Assembly (NCBI RefSeq): GCF_003057615.1
Contig: NZ_QAFW01000012.1
Span: 1 to 64,000 of the forward strand
Length of the DNA stretch: 64,000 bases
Direction: 5' to 3'
DNA from: Metalysinibacillus jejuensis
GTDB lineage: Bacteria; Bacillota; Bacilli; Bacillales_A; Planococcaceae
Positions 27,691 through 38,617 of this stretch are shown piece by piece. Both the position numbers and the translations under genes were made by a program. Under the pieces are notes generated by a model. That model worked only from the letters and a program-made list of their open reading frames with translations. It did not search any database and was not told where the DNA came from. How positions within the stretch are numbered: position 1 is the first letter of the stretch; each line of letters starts with the position of its first letter.

Positions 27691-28521
27691 TTGACTGATG
27701 TTGTATTAATGCGACTATACGAGATCATGATTGTTATGTATGCAATTAGTCTCGTGTTTTATTTTGTCGATTATTTTTTAAAGCGCCCCCACTTACGTCG
27801 TATGGCGTTTTGGCTAGTGTCAATTGTTTGGGCGCTCCAAAGCTTATATTTGATTTTGTATATCGTAGAAACACAACGGTTTCCGATATTGTCCTTATAT
27901 GAAGGCATTTTGTTTTATTCATGGTTACTCGTAAGTTTATCAATTATTTTGCATTGTATCGTACGAGTGGATTTACCTGTGCTCGTTATATATTCATTAG
28001 GCTTTGTGTTTGTTACGATTCATACGTTCATGCCTAAGCGAACTGGTAGTTTTGTACATGAAAATTTAATTTCAGAAATGTTATTTATTCACATCTTTGC
28101 AGCTATGGTAGCGTATGCTATTTTCACATTAAGCTTTGTTTTTTCTGTGCTGTATTTGATGATGTATAAAATGTTAAAAGAAAAGCGAACGACACCTGTG
28201 TTTTGGCAACGTTTTCCGCCACTTGAGCAAATGATGAATTGGATGAATGTATCGATTTATATTGGCGTACCTATATTACTCATTAGTTTATTGTTAGGCT
28301 TAGAGTGGGCTCTTTTACGTATCGCAAGTGTACCGCTGTTTGATCCGAAAATTATCGCATCATTTTTGATTGTCTTGATGTATAGTGGTATTATTTATGC
28401 AAATCGTAAAGGGAAATTGCGGAGTACCAAATATGCCTGGGTATTAATAGGGGCCTACGGTATCGTCGTGATTAATTTCTTTTTAGTGAGTAGCTTATCA
28501 ACGTTCCATTTATGGTATTAA
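27691..28521 (+). CDS. hemX: HemX, CcsA-like membrane protein
   Basis: The 276-aa protein has eight hydrophobic segments and resembles CcsA/ResC cytochrome-c assembly proteins. B. subtilis HemX lowers HemA levels. Its position directly after hemA supports the call. The start is TTG at 27691 after AAGAAGGGG. Confidence 0.87.
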   Translation: MTDVVLMRLYEIMIVMYAISLVFYFVDYFLKRPHLRRMAFWLVSIVWALQSLYLILYIVETQRFPILSLYEGILFYSWLLVSLSIILHCIVRVDLPVLVIYSLGFVFVTIHTFMPKRTGSFVHENLISEMLFIHIFAAMVAYAIFTLSFVFSVLYLMMYKMLKEKRTTPVFWQRFPPLEQMMNWMNVSIYIGVPILLISLLLGLEWALLRIASVPLFDPKIIASFLIVLMYSGIIYANRKGKLRSTKYAWVLIGAYGIVVINFFLVSSLSTFHLWY

Positions 28522-28537
28522 GAAAGGTTGGATTGTT

Positions 28538-29470
28538 TTGAGAAAAATTATTGTAGGTTCAAGACGAAGTAAATTAGCATTAACGCAAACAAAGTGGTTT
28601 ATTGAGGAGTTAAAAGCTTCAGGTGCACCGTTTGAGTTTGAAATTAAGGAAATTGTAACGAAGGGCGATAAAATTTTAGACGTTCAACTTTCAAAAGTTG
28701 GCGGTAAAGGCTTATTTGTTAAAGAAATTGAGCAAGCCTTATTTGATAAGGAAATCGATTTTGCTGTGCACTCAATGAAGGATATGCCATCTGTATTACC
28801 AGAGGGCTTAGTGATTGGCTGTGTGCCACCACGTGAGGATCCGCGAGATGCGTTTATTTCAACAAATCATGTTAAGTTTGCCGATTTACCTAAAGGTGCA
28901 GTTGTCGGTACAAGCTCATTGCGTCGTAGTGCACAGTTATTAGCGCTGCGTCCAGACCTTGAAATTAAATGGATTCGTGGCAATGTAGACACGCGTTTAA
29001 ATAAGCTACAAACAGAAGAGTACGATGCAATTATTTTAGCCGCAGCAGGTCTTAAACGCTTAGGGTGGAGCGATGATGTCGTAACAGAATTCTTACCGGT
29101 TGATGATTATATCCCAGCAGTAGCACAAGGTGCGTTAGGTATCGAATGTCGTGCGGATGACGAGGAGCTTCTTTTAGCATTAGCTAAAATTACACATGAG
29201 GCAACTAAAATCGAATCAGAAACTGAGCGTACTTTCTTAGCAGCGATGGATGGTGGTTGTCAAGTACCGATTGCAGGCTTTGCTGAGGCGAAAGACGGCA
29301 AGATTACATTCACAGGTATGGTAGCAGCACCAGATGCTTCTAAATTTTACAAAGAAACGGTTACAGGCACAGATGCCGAAACGGTTGGTAAAGAAGTTGC
29401 GCGCATGTTAACAGCACAAGGTGCTTATGATTTAATTCAAAAAGTGAAGGCCGAGAGCGATGCCGAGTAA
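28538..29470 (+). CDS. hemC: Porphobilinogen deaminase (hydroxymethylbilane synthase)
   Basis: HemC joins four porphobilinogen units. The 310-aa protein shows [12 protein letters not shown] at the N-terminus, [19 protein letters not shown] and the dipyrromethane-cofactor Cys in GGCQVPIAG. The start is TTG at 28538. Its end overlaps hemD by 11 bp. Confidence 0.96.
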   Translation: MRKIIVGSRRSKLALTQTKWFIEELKASGAPFEFEIKEIVTKGDKILDVQLSKVGGKGLFVKEIEQALFDKEIDFAVHSMKDMPSVLPEGLVIGCVPPREDPRDAFISTNHVKFADLPKGAVVGTSSLRRSAQLLALRPDLEIKWIRGNVDTRLNKLQTEEYDAIILAAAGLKRLGWSDDVVTEFLPVDDYIPAVAQGALGIECRADDEELLLALAKITHEATKIESETERTFLAAMDGGCQVPIAGFAEAKDGKITFTGMVAAPDASKFYKETVTGTDAETVGKEVARMLTAQGAYDLIQKVKAESDAE

Positions 29471-30188
29471 GGTGCTTAAGGGACAAACGATTGTGTTAAC
29501 GGGTACTAAAAAAACGCAGACGGTACATGATCAAATTACAGCTCATGGTGGGCAGGCCGTCTTGTTTCCGTTAATTACTACGCAACAAGTGACAACAGAG
29601 CAAGGTCGCTATGATGTTTCTACGTATGATTGGCTCATTTTTACGAGCCAAAATGCGGTAGATGGTTTCCTAACGCAATATAAGGGTGAAGTAACGGCTA
29701 AAGTAGCGGCAGTAGGTGAGAAAACTAAGCAAGTGCTTGAAGAAGCGGGCATTGCTGTCCACTTTATGCCAACGATTTACAGTGCAGACGTATTTATTAA
29801 GGAGTTTCCTAGTGTCGTAACAGGTAAGCCACGTTGTTTATTTATTCGTGGTAGCCACGCTAAACCGACAATACGAGAAGGCCTACCTTATAAAGTGGAC
29901 GAGTGGACCGTATATGAGACTGTTGTGCAGACGGCCTATATTGAACCATTTATGGCATGTATTCAACATAATGATGTGACGGTCATATTTGCGAGCCCTT
30001 CAGCTGTAGAGGTTTTTCATACATATATTGCCCCTACAGTAGGATGGGATAGCGTACGCGTAGCTGCTATTGGTCATGTGACCGCAGCTGCTTTACGACA
30101 GCATAACGTGACGGTAGCCATTCAACCGCAAGTTTATACAATGCAAGCAGTAGTAGATGAAATTATACAATTGGAGGAACAGAAATGA
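29460..30188 (+). CDS. hemD: Uroporphyrinogen-III synthase
   Basis: HemD closes and isomerises hydroxymethylbilane. This 242-aa protein has the low-conservation bilobal HemD fold ([43 protein letters not shown]). It overlaps hemC at the 5' end and hemB at the 3' end (ATGA), consistent with tight operon coupling. Confidence 0.92.
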   Translation: MPSKVLKGQTIVLTGTKKTQTVHDQITAHGGQAVLFPLITTQQVTTEQGRYDVSTYDWLIFTSQNAVDGFLTQYKGEVTAKVAAVGEKTKQVLEEAGIAVHFMPTIYSADVFIKEFPSVVTGKPRCLFIRGSHAKPTIREGLPYKVDEWTVYETVVQTAYIEPFMACIQHNDVTVIFASPSAVEVFHTYIAPTVGWDSVRVAAIGHVTAAALRQHNVTVAIQPQVYTMQAVVDEIIQLEEQK

Positions 30189-31156
30189 ATTTCCAAAGAC
30201 ATAGACGATTACGTCAAAATGCAAGTATGCGTGCAATGGTACGTGAAACACACCTATCAAAAGACGATTTTATTTACCCGATCTTCGTAGCAGAAGGCGA
30301 AAACATTAAAAATGAAGTGCCATCAATGCCAGGTGTATTTCAATACTCTATGGATAACTTTGGCGCTGAGTTAGATGAAGTTGTAGCGTTAGGTATTCCG
30401 GCAATTATTTTATTTGGTTTACCGCATGAAAAAGATGCTGAGGGTACAGGCGCATTTTGTGAGCACGGGATTATCCAAGAGGCAACACGCTTTGCCAAAG
30501 CGCGTCACCCAGAGTTGCTCGTTGTAGCAGATACATGCCTATGCGAATATACCGACCATGGTCATTGTGGTGTTGTAGAAGGCGAAACGATTTTAAATGA
30601 CGAATCACTAGCGCTACTTGTTAAAACAGCGGTATCTCAAGCGCAAGCAGGCGCAGATATTATTGCACCGTCTAATATGATGGATGGCTTTGTCATTGCT
30701 ATCCGCGAAGGTTTAGACGAAGCAGGCTTTGCTCATATTCCGATTATGTCATACGCTGTAAAATATGCTTCTGCGTATTATGGTCCTTTCCGTGATGCGG
30801 CTGATGGTGCACCGCAATTTGGTGATCGTAAAACGTATCAAATGGACCCAGCCAATCGTTTAGAGGCTGTGCGTGAGGCAGCGTCGGACGTTGAAGAAGG
30901 CGCAGATTTTTTAATTGTTAAACCAGGTCTTGCGTATTTAGATATTGTTCGTGATGTGAAAAATAACTTTGTGTTACCTGTAGTGGCTTATAATGTATCG
31001 GGTGAGTACGCAATGGTAAAAGCAGCCGCTTTAAATGGTTGGATTGATGAGCGTGCAGTTGTACTCGAAACACTACTTGGCTTTAAACGTGCAGGTGCAG
31101 ATTTAATTATTACGTATCATGCAAAAGATGCAGCAAAATGGTTGGAGGAGAAATAA
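30185..31156 (+). CDS. hemB: Delta-aminolevulinic acid dehydratase
   Basis: HemB condenses two ALA into porphobilinogen. The 323-aa protein carries the zinc Cys cluster in [15 protein letters not shown] and the two Schiff-base Lys in [17 protein letters not shown] and [12 protein letters not shown]. The ATG overlaps the hemD stop; hemL starts immediately after its stop. Confidence 0.97.
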   Translation: MNFQRHRRLRQNASMRAMVRETHLSKDDFIYPIFVAEGENIKNEVPSMPGVFQYSMDNFGAELDEVVALGIPAIILFGLPHEKDAEGTGAFCEHGIIQEATRFAKARHPELLVVADTCLCEYTDHGHCGVVEGETILNDESLALLVKTAVSQAQAGADIIAPSNMMDGFVIAIREGLDEAGFAHIPIMSYAVKYASAYYGPFRDAADGAPQFGDRKTYQMDPANRLEAVREAASDVEEGADFLIVKPGLAYLDIVRDVKNNFVLPVVAYNVSGEYAMVKAAALNGWIDERAVVLETLLGFKRAGADLIITYHAKDAAKWLEEK

Positions 31157-32449
31157 ATGACACGTTCTTATGAGTTATCAAAAAAAGCATACACTGAAGC
31201 AGTAGACCTTATGCCAGGTGGCGTAAACAGCCCAGTGCGTGCCTTCAAATCAGTAAACATGGATCCAATCTTTATGGCAAGTGGTAAAGGTGCGGTTATT
31301 ACAGATATTGATGGTAATGATTATATTGACTACGTATTATCATGGGGCCCGCTAATTTTAGGTCACACACAACCTGATGTTGTGCGTGCTATTGGCGAAA
31401 CAGCGGCAACAGGTTCTTCATTTGGTGCACCAACCTTATCAGAAAATAAATTAGCTAAACTTGTGCTTGACCGTCTACCAGCAATGGAAATGATTCGTTT
31501 TGTATCATCAGGTACAGAAGCGACAATGTCAGCATTACGTGTTGCACGCGGTGTCACAAAGCGTGATAAAATTTTAAAATTTGAAGGTTCTTACCATGGT
31601 CACGGGGACTCATTATTAATTAAAGCAGGGTCAGGCGTTGCAACACTTGGTTTACCAGATAGCCCTGGTGTACCAAAAGACATCGCTAAAAATACTGTGA
31701 CAGTAGCCTATAATGACTTAGCGGCAGTAAAAGAAGTATTTAGCGTGCATGGCGACGATATTGCAGCTGTTATTGTTGAGCCAGTGGCAGGTAATATGGG
31801 TGTTGTACCACCACAACCAGGTTTCCTTGAAGGTTTACGTGAAATAACAAAAGCAAACGGCTCACTATTAATTTTTGACGAAGTAATGACAGGCTTCCGT
31901 GTGGATTATGGTTGTGCACAAGAATACTTTGGCGTAGCACCGGATATGACTTGTTTAGGTAAAGTAATTGGCGGTGGCTTACCAGTAGGTGCATTTGCGG
32001 GTACGAAGGAAATCATGGAGCAAGTAGCACCAGCAGGTCCGATTTACCAAGCAGGTACACTATCAGGTAACCCACTGGCGATGACAGCAGGCTACGAAAC
32101 ATTAGTACGCCTTGATGCTACGAGCTATGATTACTTTAAAAAATTAGGTGACCAATTAGAGGAAGGCTTCCGCGCAGCCGCAACGAAGTATAACATCCCT
32201 CATACCGTTAACCGTGCAGGCTCAATGATTGGTTTCTTCTTTACCAATGAAGATGTTATTAATTTTGAGACAGCTAAAACGTCTGATTTACAATTGTTTG
32301 CGGAGTACTTTAAATTAATGGCAGAAGAGGGCATCTTCTTACCACCATCACAATTTGAGGGCTTATTCCTATCAACGGCACATACAGAAGCACATATTGC
32401 ACAAACAGTAGATGCCTTCCATAAGGTATTTGCAAAACTTGCACGATAA
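31157..32449 (+). CDS. hemL: Glutamate-1-semialdehyde 2,1-aminomutase
   Basis: HemL converts GSA to ALA using PLP. The 430-aa aminotransferase-fold protein has the start [36 protein letters not shown] and the PLP Lys in [23 protein letters not shown] precedes the ATG. It is the last gene of the heme operon; spoVID and ysxE, usual neighbours in Bacillus, are absent. Confidence 0.97.
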   Translation: MTRSYELSKKAYTEAVDLMPGGVNSPVRAFKSVNMDPIFMASGKGAVITDIDGNDYIDYVLSWGPLILGHTQPDVVRAIGETAATGSSFGAPTLSENKLAKLVLDRLPAMEMIRFVSSGTEATMSALRVARGVTKRDKILKFEGSYHGHGDSLLIKAGSGVATLGLPDSPGVPKDIAKNTVTVAYNDLAAVKEVFSVHGDDIAAVIVEPVAGNMGVVPPQPGFLEGLREITKANGSLLIFDEVMTGFRVDYGCAQEYFGVAPDMTCLGKVIGGGLPVGAFAGTKEIMEQVAPAGPIYQAGTLSGNPLAMTAGYETLVRLDATSYDYFKKLGDQLEEGFRAAATKYNIPHTVNRAGSMIGFFFTNEDVINFETAKTSDLQLFAEYFKLMAEEGIFLPPSQFEGLFLSTAHTEAHIAQTVDAFHKVFAKLAR

Positions 32450-32452
32450 TAG

Positions 32453-32485
32453 AGAGAGGAGACGAGCAATCGTCTCTCTTTTTGT
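32453..32485 (+). terminator. Intrinsic terminator after hemL
   Basis: AGAGGAGACGA pairs with TCGTCTCTCT (one bulge), then a T run. Confidence 0.8.
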
Positions 32486-32567
32486 TGTTTTTCGCTAAAT
32501 TGCCACGTACAAAACAAATGTTTGCTGTTATAATAAGAGCATTATAAATAGAAAGTAGTGGTTAGAC

Positions 32568-33014
32568 ATGGCAACAGGCACACATGTTGTAGAAGTACCC
32601 GTAGCAGTAGAAAAGGTTTGGGACTATGTAAGTGATATGGAGAAATGGGCAAAACTTGTACCAGGTTATCGCGCACATAATATGGTAAACGATAAACAGT
32701 CTACGTGGCGTTTTGAGGGCAGTGTAGGCGTTATTAAAAAGTCTGCTGAAGTACAAATTGATATTTTAGAATGGCAAGCACCGAATAAAGTAACATTTGA
32801 ATTAAAAGGTTTAACCGATAATTTTGCAGGTAATGGTTATTTCCTAGCAGAAAAAATTGACGATACGAACACGCGTATGACAGGATTTTTAGATGTCAAA
32901 GCAGGCGGATTAGCATCAGCTGTGCTAAATCCTATTTTAAAACCTGTTGTACCAAAAGCAACGCAAATGTTAACAGACCGTGTAGCCAATGCGATTAAAG
33001 CATTAAACGCATAA
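32568..33014 (+). CDS. SRPBCC/CoxG-family protein
   Basis: The 148-aa single-domain protein has the CoxG/SRPBCC lipid- or ligand-binding fold: VVEVPVAVEKVWDYVSDMEKWAKLVPG at the N-terminus, a beta-rich middle and a long C-terminal helix (PKATQMLTDRVANAIKALN). No CO-dehydrogenase genes are present, so the role is unknown. The ribosome site is weak (GTAGTGG). Confidence 0.78.
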   Translation: MATGTHVVEVPVAVEKVWDYVSDMEKWAKLVPGYRAHNMVNDKQSTWRFEGSVGVIKKSAEVQIDILEWQAPNKVTFELKGLTDNFAGNGYFLAEKIDDTNTRMTGFLDVKAGGLASAVLNPILKPVVPKATQMLTDRVANAIKALNA

Positions 33015-33019
33015 ACTAC

Positions 33020-33048
33020 TTGAACAAATCGCGACTTAGCGATACAAT
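33020..33048 (+). promoter_or_regulatory. Sigma-A promoter of valS T-box transcript
   Basis: TTGAAC (33020-33025), a 17-bp spacer and TACAAT (33043-33048). Confidence 0.75.
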
Positions 33049-33051
33049 ATG

Positions 33052-33297
33052 TGAAAGTTAAATAAACGATGCAATGATAAGGAAGAGTAAAAAGTACGCG
33101 TAGGCAAGAGAGGAAACGGTAGCTGAGAAGTTTCTACTAAAGCGCTTTTGAAGGTAGCCTTGGAGCAACATTTGTGAACAACAGTAGCAAATGTCGGCAG
33201 CTAAGCCGTTATGTATTGAGTGCTAAGCTTCGGCTTGGAATAAAGGTGGTACCGCGAAAACTCCTTCGTCCTTTTTGTGACGTAGGAGTTTTTTTGT
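33052..33297 (+). promoter_or_regulatory. T-box riboswitch upstream of valS
   Basis: The leader has the T-box bulge GGTGGTACCGCG at 33245-33256, preceded by a typical stem I start (AACGATGCAATGATAAGGAAGAG). It ends with an intrinsic terminator: AAAACTCCTTCGTC pairs with GACGTAGGAGTTTT and a T run. The T-box pairs with uncharged tRNA to favour the antiterminator. A GTT at 33130-33132 in the stem-I region is a possible Val specifier, but I could not fold the loop with certainty. It occupies the whole gap before valS. Confidence 0.92.
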
Positions 33298-33320
33298 ATG
33301 TAAAAAAGGGAGGAATTTAG

Positions 33321-35963
33321 ATGACAGAAATTAATATGCCAACAAAGTATGAACCAACGGCAATTGAAGAAGGGCGCTATGATTGGTGGGTAAAGGGAGG
33401 CTTTTTTGAGGCGCAACCAGAAAGCGGCAAAGAGCCGTACTCCATCGTAATCCCACCGCCAAACGTAACAGGTAAGTTACACATTGGTCATGCTTGGGAC
33501 ACAACACTGCAAGATATTTTAATTCGTATGAAGCGTATGCAAGGCTATGATGCACTATGGCTACCAGGTATGGACCATGCAGGTATTGCAACGCAAGCAA
33601 AGGTAGAGGCAAAGTTACGCGAAGAGGGTGTAACACGTTATGACCTTGGCCGTGAAAAATTCCTTGAAGAAACAATGAACTGGAAAGAAGAATATGCAGG
33701 TCATATTCGCGAGCAATGGGGTAAACTTGGTCTTGGCTTAGATTACTCACGTGAGCGTTTTACATTAGACGAAGGTTTATCAGATGCGGTAAATGAAGTG
33801 TTCGTTAAATTATATAATGAGGGCTTAATCTATCAAGGTGAGCGCATTATTAACTGGGACCCAGCAGCAAAGACAGCGCTATCGGATATCGAAGTCATTC
33901 ATGAAGAGGTAGAAGGCGCATTTTACCACATGCTTTATCCATTAGCAGATGGCTCAGGCACATTAGAAGTAGCAACAACACGTCCTGAAACAATGCTAGG
34001 TGACTCAGGCGTTGCGGTGCACCCTGAAGATGAGCGTTTTAAACACCTTGTAGGTAAAAAAGTAATCCTACCAATTATCGGACGTGAAATGCCAATCGTA
34101 GCGGATGATTATGTAGATATGGAATTTGGTACAGGCGTTGTAAAAATGACACCAGCCCATGACCCGAATGACTATGAAGTAGGTAATCGTCACGACCTTG
34201 AGCGCATCATCGTAATGAATGAAGACGGTACAATGAACGACCTAGCAGGCCCTTATGCGGGTATGGACCGCTTTGAATGCCGCAAGCAAATCGTTAAAGA
34301 TTTACAAGAGCAAGGCGTATTAATTAAAATTGTACCGCATGTTCACCAAGTAGGTCATTCAGAGCGTTCAGGCGCAGTAGTTGAACCTTACTTATCAAAA
34401 CAATGGTTCGTTAAAATGCAACCACTTGCGGATGCTTCACTACAAAATCAACAAAATGATGCGTCAAAAGTAAACTTTGTACCAAACCGTTTTGAAAATA
34501 CATTTACACGTTGGATGGAAAATGTTCATGACTGGTGTATTTCTCGTCAATTATGGTGGGGTCACCGTATCCCAGCTTGGTATCACAAAGAAACAGGCGA
34601 GCTTTATGTAGGTACAGAAGCACCGAAAGATGCAGAAAACTGGGAGCAAGATGAGGATGTATTAGATACATGGTTCTCAAGTGCATTATGGCCGTTTTCT
34701 ACAATGGGCTGGCCAAATGAGGAGAGTGAAGACTTTAAGCGCTACTTCCCTAACAGCACATTAGTAACGGGTTATGATATTATTTTCTTCTGGGTATCAC
34801 GTATGATTTTCCAATCATTACACTTTACAAATGAGCGCCCATTTGAAGATGTATTAATCCATGGTCTTGTGCGTGATGCAGAGGGACGTAAAATGAGTAA
34901 ATCACTTGGTAATGGTGTTGACCCAATGGACGTTATCGCCGAGTATGGTGCTGACTCATTACGCTACTTCCTAGCAACAGGTTCTTCTCCAGGTCAAGAT
35001 TTACGTTATATGACAGAGAAAGTTGAAGCAACTTGGAACTTTGCGAATAAAATTTGGAACGCAAGCCGCTTTGCTTTAATGAATATGGACGGGCTAACGT
35101 ACGAAGAAATTGATTTAACAGGCGAAAAATCAGTAGCTGACAAATGGATTTTAACACGCCTTAATGAAACAATTGAGCGCGTAACAAGTCTAGCTGACCG
35201 TTATGAGTTTGGTGAGGTAGGACGCGAGCTATATAACTTCATTTGGGATGACTTCTGTTCATGGTATATCGAAATGGCAAAACTTCCATTGTATGGTGAG
35301 GACGAAGCGGCGAAGAAAACAACGCGTTCAGTACTTGCACATGTGCTTGATCAAACGATGCGTTTGTTACACCCATTCATGCCATTTATTACAGAAGAAA
35401 TTTGGCAACACTTACCACATGAAGGTGAATCAATCGTAGTGGCAGCTTGGCCAACTGTAAATGAAGACTTTAACTTTGCACAGGATGCAGAGGATATGAA
35501 GATGTTAACAGAAATTATTCGTGCTGTACGTAATATCCGTGCAGAAGTAAATACACCAATGAGCAAAAAAGTGCCGCTATTTATTTCGGTAAAAGAAGCA
35601 GATGCCAAGGCGATGCTTGAGCGTAATGCCATGTATTTAGAAAAATTCTGTAATCCTGAAACACTAACAATTGGCGAAAACTTAGAAGCGCCAAGTCAAG
35701 CGATGACAGCTGTTGTATCAGGCGCAGAACTGTTTATGCCACTTGTTGGCTTAATTAATGTAGACGAGGAAATTGCTCGTCTTGAAAAAGAGCTTGAAAA
35801 ATGGGCAAAAGAAGTTAAACTTGTAACAGGTAAATTGTCGAACGAACGCTTTGTGGCGAAAGCGCCAGAGCAATTAGTAGCAGCAGAGCGTGCTAAACTT
35901 GTAGACTATGAGGAAAAACACGCACTTGTTGAAAAACGTTTAGCAGAATTAAAAACAATGTAA
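33321..35963 (+). CDS. valS: Valyl-tRNA synthetase
   Basis: The 880-aa class I enzyme carries the HIGH motif as HIGHAWDT and KMSKS as [10 protein letters not shown], the CP1 editing domain in between ([17 protein letters not shown]), and a C-terminal coiled coil ([19 protein letters not shown]). GGGAGGAA precedes the ATG. It is controlled by the T-box leader directly upstream. Confidence 0.98.
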   Translation: MTEINMPTKYEPTAIEEGRYDWWVKGGFFEAQPESGKEPYSIVIPPPNVTGKLHIGHAWDTTLQDILIRMKRMQGYDALWLPGMDHAGIATQAKVEAKLREEGVTRYDLGREKFLEETMNWKEEYAGHIREQWGKLGLGLDYSRERFTLDEGLSDAVNEVFVKLYNEGLIYQGERIINWDPAAKTALSDIEVIHEEVEGAFYHMLYPLADGSGTLEVATTRPETMLGDSGVAVHPEDERFKHLVGKKVILPIIGREMPIVADDYVDMEFGTGVVKMTPAHDPNDYEVGNRHDLERIIVMNEDGTMNDLAGPYAGMDRFECRKQIVKDLQEQGVLIKIVPHVHQVGHSERSGAVVEPYLSKQWFVKMQPLADASLQNQQNDASKVNFVPNRFENTFTRWMENVHDWCISRQLWWGHRIPAWYHKETGELYVGTEAPKDAENWEQDEDVLDTWFSSALWPFSTMGWPNEESEDFKRYFPNSTLVTGYDIIFFWVSRMIFQSLHFTNERPFEDVLIHGLVRDAEGRKMSKSLGNGVDPMDVIAEYGADSLRYFLATGSSPGQDLRYMTEKVEATWNFANKIWNASRFALMNMDGLTYEEIDLTGEKSVADKWILTRLNETIERVTSLADRYEFGEVGRELYNFIWDDFCSWYIEMAKLPLYGEDEAAKKTTRSVLAHVLDQTMRLLHPFMPFITEEIWQHLPHEGESIVVAAWPTVNEDFNFAQDAEDMKMLTEIIRAVRNIRAEVNTPMSKKVPLFISVKEADAKAMLERNAMYLEKFCNPETLTIGENLEAPSQAMTAVVSGAELFMPLVGLINVDEEIARLEKELEKWAKEVKLVTGKLSNERFVAKAPEQLVAAERAKLVDYEEKHALVEKRLAELKTM

Positions 35964-35967
35964 GTTA

Positions 35968-36001
35968 AGCGGTGAGCGTAATGCTCACCGTTTGCTATTT
36001 T
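35968..36001 (+). terminator. Weak terminator hairpin after valS
   Basis: CGGTGAGC (35970-35977) pairs with GCTCACCG (35983-35990); the T tract is short, so read-through into folC is likely. Confidence 0.6.
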
Positions 36002-36012
36002 GGAGGTAGCGT

Positions 36013-37296
36013 ATGTTTAGAACGATGGAGCAATGTACAGAAAAAATTTTCAGTTTGCGTAAAGTAAAAGATGCAAGACCGCATGAGCAGTTGCGTCGCA
36101 TTTTGCAATTGCTAGGTAACCCTGAAGCAACATTGCAATTTGTGCATGTTGCAGGTTCTAACGGTAAGGGCTCAACCATTGCGATGTTACGCGCATTATG
36201 TGAAGCGAGCGGTTTGCGCGTAGGTGTCTTTACCTCACCTCATTTAACGCGTGTTAATGAACGTATTGTCGTTGATGGTATGGAGATTACGGATGAAGCT
36301 TTTTTACGTCATATGAATAGGTTAGATGAAATTATTCAAACACACTTTAACGGTGCGTATCCTAATTTTTTTGAAGTCGTTACGATCATTGCTTTCATGC
36401 ATTTCGCTGAGATGAAACCAGCAATTGTCCTATTAGAGACAGGTCTTGGAGGGCGTTTAGATGCGACGAATGTTATCACGCCTTTAGTCGCTATTATTAC
36501 AACCATTTCCTTAGAGCATACCGAGCTTTTAGGGGACACATACGCGTTAATTGCTAAAGAAAAAGCAGGTATTATTAAGCCTGGCGTTCCCGTGGTGACA
36601 GGTGTTCAAAATAAAGAAGCATTAGCAGTAATTCAACAAGTGGCTCACGAAAATGCAGCACCATGCTATGCGCTTTATGCAAACTTTGATGCGAAAGCTA
36701 TCGTGCAGTACGAAACTGCACAGCGTTTTGATTATGTGGCTAAAGGCATTACGTGGAGCGGTTTAGAATTAACGATGCAAGGTACTCACCAAGCGTATAA
36801 TGCAGCCGTCGCGTTAACAGCTATGCGTTGTCTGACAGAGGAGCTACACTTTGTATTTAAAGAAAGCATTGCGAAATTTGCTTTAACGCATGTCAACTGG
36901 GCAGGTCGTTTTGAAGTTGTCGATGATATCGTTTTAGATGGGGCTCATAATGTAGAGGGAGTTACGTCACTTTTAGACACGTTAGCTAGCGTTTACCCTG
37001 ATACACCGTTTGATGTTCTTTACGCTTCATTGCAAGATAAAGATTATACAACAGCAATTGCCTTAATAGAAGAGCGTGCGAAATCGATGATGTTTACACA
37101 AATGGCAATGCCAAATGCTGTGCCAATGCTTTCCCTTTATGAAATAGCGAAACATCCTAAAAAAATGCTAGTACCTCGTTGGCAAGATGTTATTACAAAT
37201 CATACGCCAGGTCGCTTACTCGTCGTAACAGGCTCGCTTTATTTTGTGGCGGAAGTACGTAAGTTTATGCTAAACCGAGTAGGTGGACGTAAATGA
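36013..37296 (+). CDS. folC: Folylpolyglutamate/dihydrofolate synthase, copy 1
   Basis: FolC adds glutamates to folates, and in many bacteria also makes dihydrofolate. The 427-aa Mur-ligase-fold protein has the P-loop HVAGSNGKGSTIAML, the TSPHL loop, GLGGRLDATNV, the carbamylated-Lys segment AKEKAGIIKPG and the C-terminal DGAHN. TTTGGAGG precedes the ATG. Its end overlaps a second FolC-like gene by 4 bp. Confidence 0.93.
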   Translation: MFRTMEQCTEKIFSLRKVKDARPHEQLRRILQLLGNPEATLQFVHVAGSNGKGSTIAMLRALCEASGLRVGVFTSPHLTRVNERIVVDGMEITDEAFLRHMNRLDEIIQTHFNGAYPNFFEVVTIIAFMHFAEMKPAIVLLETGLGGRLDATNVITPLVAIITTISLEHTELLGDTYALIAKEKAGIIKPGVPVVTGVQNKEALAVIQQVAHENAAPCYALYANFDAKAIVQYETAQRFDYVAKGITWSGLELTMQGTHQAYNAAVALTAMRCLTEELHFVFKESIAKFALTHVNWAGRFEVVDDIVLDGAHNVEGVTSLLDTLASVYPDTPFDVLYASLQDKDYTTAIALIEERAKSMMFTQMAMPNAVPMLSLYEIAKHPKKMLVPRWQDVITNHTPGRLLVVTGSLYFVAEVRKFMLNRVGGRK

Positions 37297-38507
37297 TTAC
37301 AGGTTTTGATGATTATCAACAACGCCATAAGGTTTTTAGTAAACCGATTATTGAACCTGGATTAGAAGCGATAAAAACGGTGTTAGCAGCGTTAGGGAAC
37401 CCGCATCATCAATTGCGTGTGATTCATGTTGCAGGCACGAATGGTAAAGGAACAACAGTGGCATACACGAGTGCATTATGCCGTGCCCACCAGTTAAAAA
37501 CAGGGGTGTTTATGTCTCCTGCGATTGTAGATGTACATGACCAAATTCAGTGCGATGGTCAAGCGATTACACGAGAAGCGATGGATGAAATTTTTATACA
37601 GCTAAAGCCATTCTCCAATCAGCTCACAGAATTTGAGCTACTCACAGTCGTTGCGCTATTGTATTTTGTAGCGCAAAAAGTAGATGTAGCGATTGTAGAA
37701 GCAGGCTTAGGTGGCTTAGAAGATGCGACGAATGTTGTATTACCCGTCGTTTCTATTATTACGAGTATAGCTCTTGAGCATACGCAGTTTTTAGGTAATA
37801 CATTAGCGAGCATAGCCTATCATAAAGGCGGTATCATTAAGCAAGCACCCGTCGTTGTAGGGCGTGTGCCTGAAGAAGCGCATGTTGTACTACGAGCACT
37901 TGCACAAGATGTACCTTATTACCAAATCGGAGAACAAATCTTTGTCACAGCGGCAAGTTACAAATTTAAAACGACTACATTAACAAATCTAACGCGTCAG
38001 CTTAAAGGTACACACCAAGCAGATAATATGGCACTCGCCTTAACAGCTTTTTTACAGCTAGGTATACCGCTACAAGCTGAACGAGCGAAACAAGCGATTG
38101 CGAACACGACACTTCCTGCTCGCTTCGAAGAAATTGTACCGAATGTTTTTTTTGACGGTGCTCATAATGAAGCGAGTGCAAGGGAATTAGTTACGACGTT
38201 ACAAACTTATTACCCCGCAACAAAGGTGACGTTTGTCGTCGGCATTTTAAAAGACAAGGCCATTGCGGATGTGTTGCGTGTATTAGAGCAAGTGAGCGAT
38301 ACATTTTACTTTGTATCTTTTGCTAATGAGCGAGCGGCTACTGCTCAAGACGTGCTGCAGATGAGCCGTGCAAAAGTGAAGCAAGAAACAACGGCAATTC
38401 GTGATACTATAATGGCAAAACGCGATGGTATAACCGTTGTAACAGGGTCGTTGTATTTACTCGCCCAATTACGCGAAATTATACTTTGCCAAACAGATGC
38501 GCAGTAA
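37293..38507 (+). CDS. Second FolC-like Mur-ligase protein
   Basis: This 404-aa paralogue follows copy 1 with overlapping stop and start (ATGA). It keeps the P-loop HVAGTNGKGTTVAYT, GLGGLEDATNV and DGAHN, but differs at AYHKGGIIKQ (EKAG becomes HKGG, Lys retained) and at the folate-loop MSPAIVDVHD (copy 1 has TSPHL). The two may have split the dihydrofolate and folylpolyglutamate activities, or the second may act on another substrate. comC and maf, usual here in Bacillus, are absent. Confidence 0.85.
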   Translation: MITGFDDYQQRHKVFSKPIIEPGLEAIKTVLAALGNPHHQLRVIHVAGTNGKGTTVAYTSALCRAHQLKTGVFMSPAIVDVHDQIQCDGQAITREAMDEIFIQLKPFSNQLTEFELLTVVALLYFVAQKVDVAIVEAGLGGLEDATNVVLPVVSIITSIALEHTQFLGNTLASIAYHKGGIIKQAPVVVGRVPEEAHVVLRALAQDVPYYQIGEQIFVTAASYKFKTTTLTNLTRQLKGTHQADNMALALTAFLQLGIPLQAERAKQAIANTTLPARFEEIVPNVFFDGAHNEASARELVTTLQTYYPATKVTFVVGILKDKAIADVLRVLEQVSDTFYFVSFANERAATAQDVLQMSRAKVKQETTAIRDTIMAKRDGITVVTGSLYLLAQLREIILCQTDAQ

Positions 38508-38571
38508 AATATAAATTTGCGGTTAAAAACCTTAGGAAAATGAAATTTTCACGAGGTGACCGACAATTTTC

Positions 38572-38617
38572 AAAACACCTTCTTTCCATTATGCTACTAG
38601 GAAAGGAGGTGTTTTTT
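38572..38617 (+). terminator. Terminator hairpin that contains the radC ribosome site
   Basis: AAAACACCTTCTTTCC (38572-38587) pairs along 16 bp with GGAAAGGAGGTGTTTT (38600-38615), one G-U, then T residues up to 38617. The AAGGAGGTG of radC lies wholly within the 3' arm and the radC ATG follows directly. It would end the folC transcript and hide the radC start on any read-through RNA. Confidence 0.8.
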
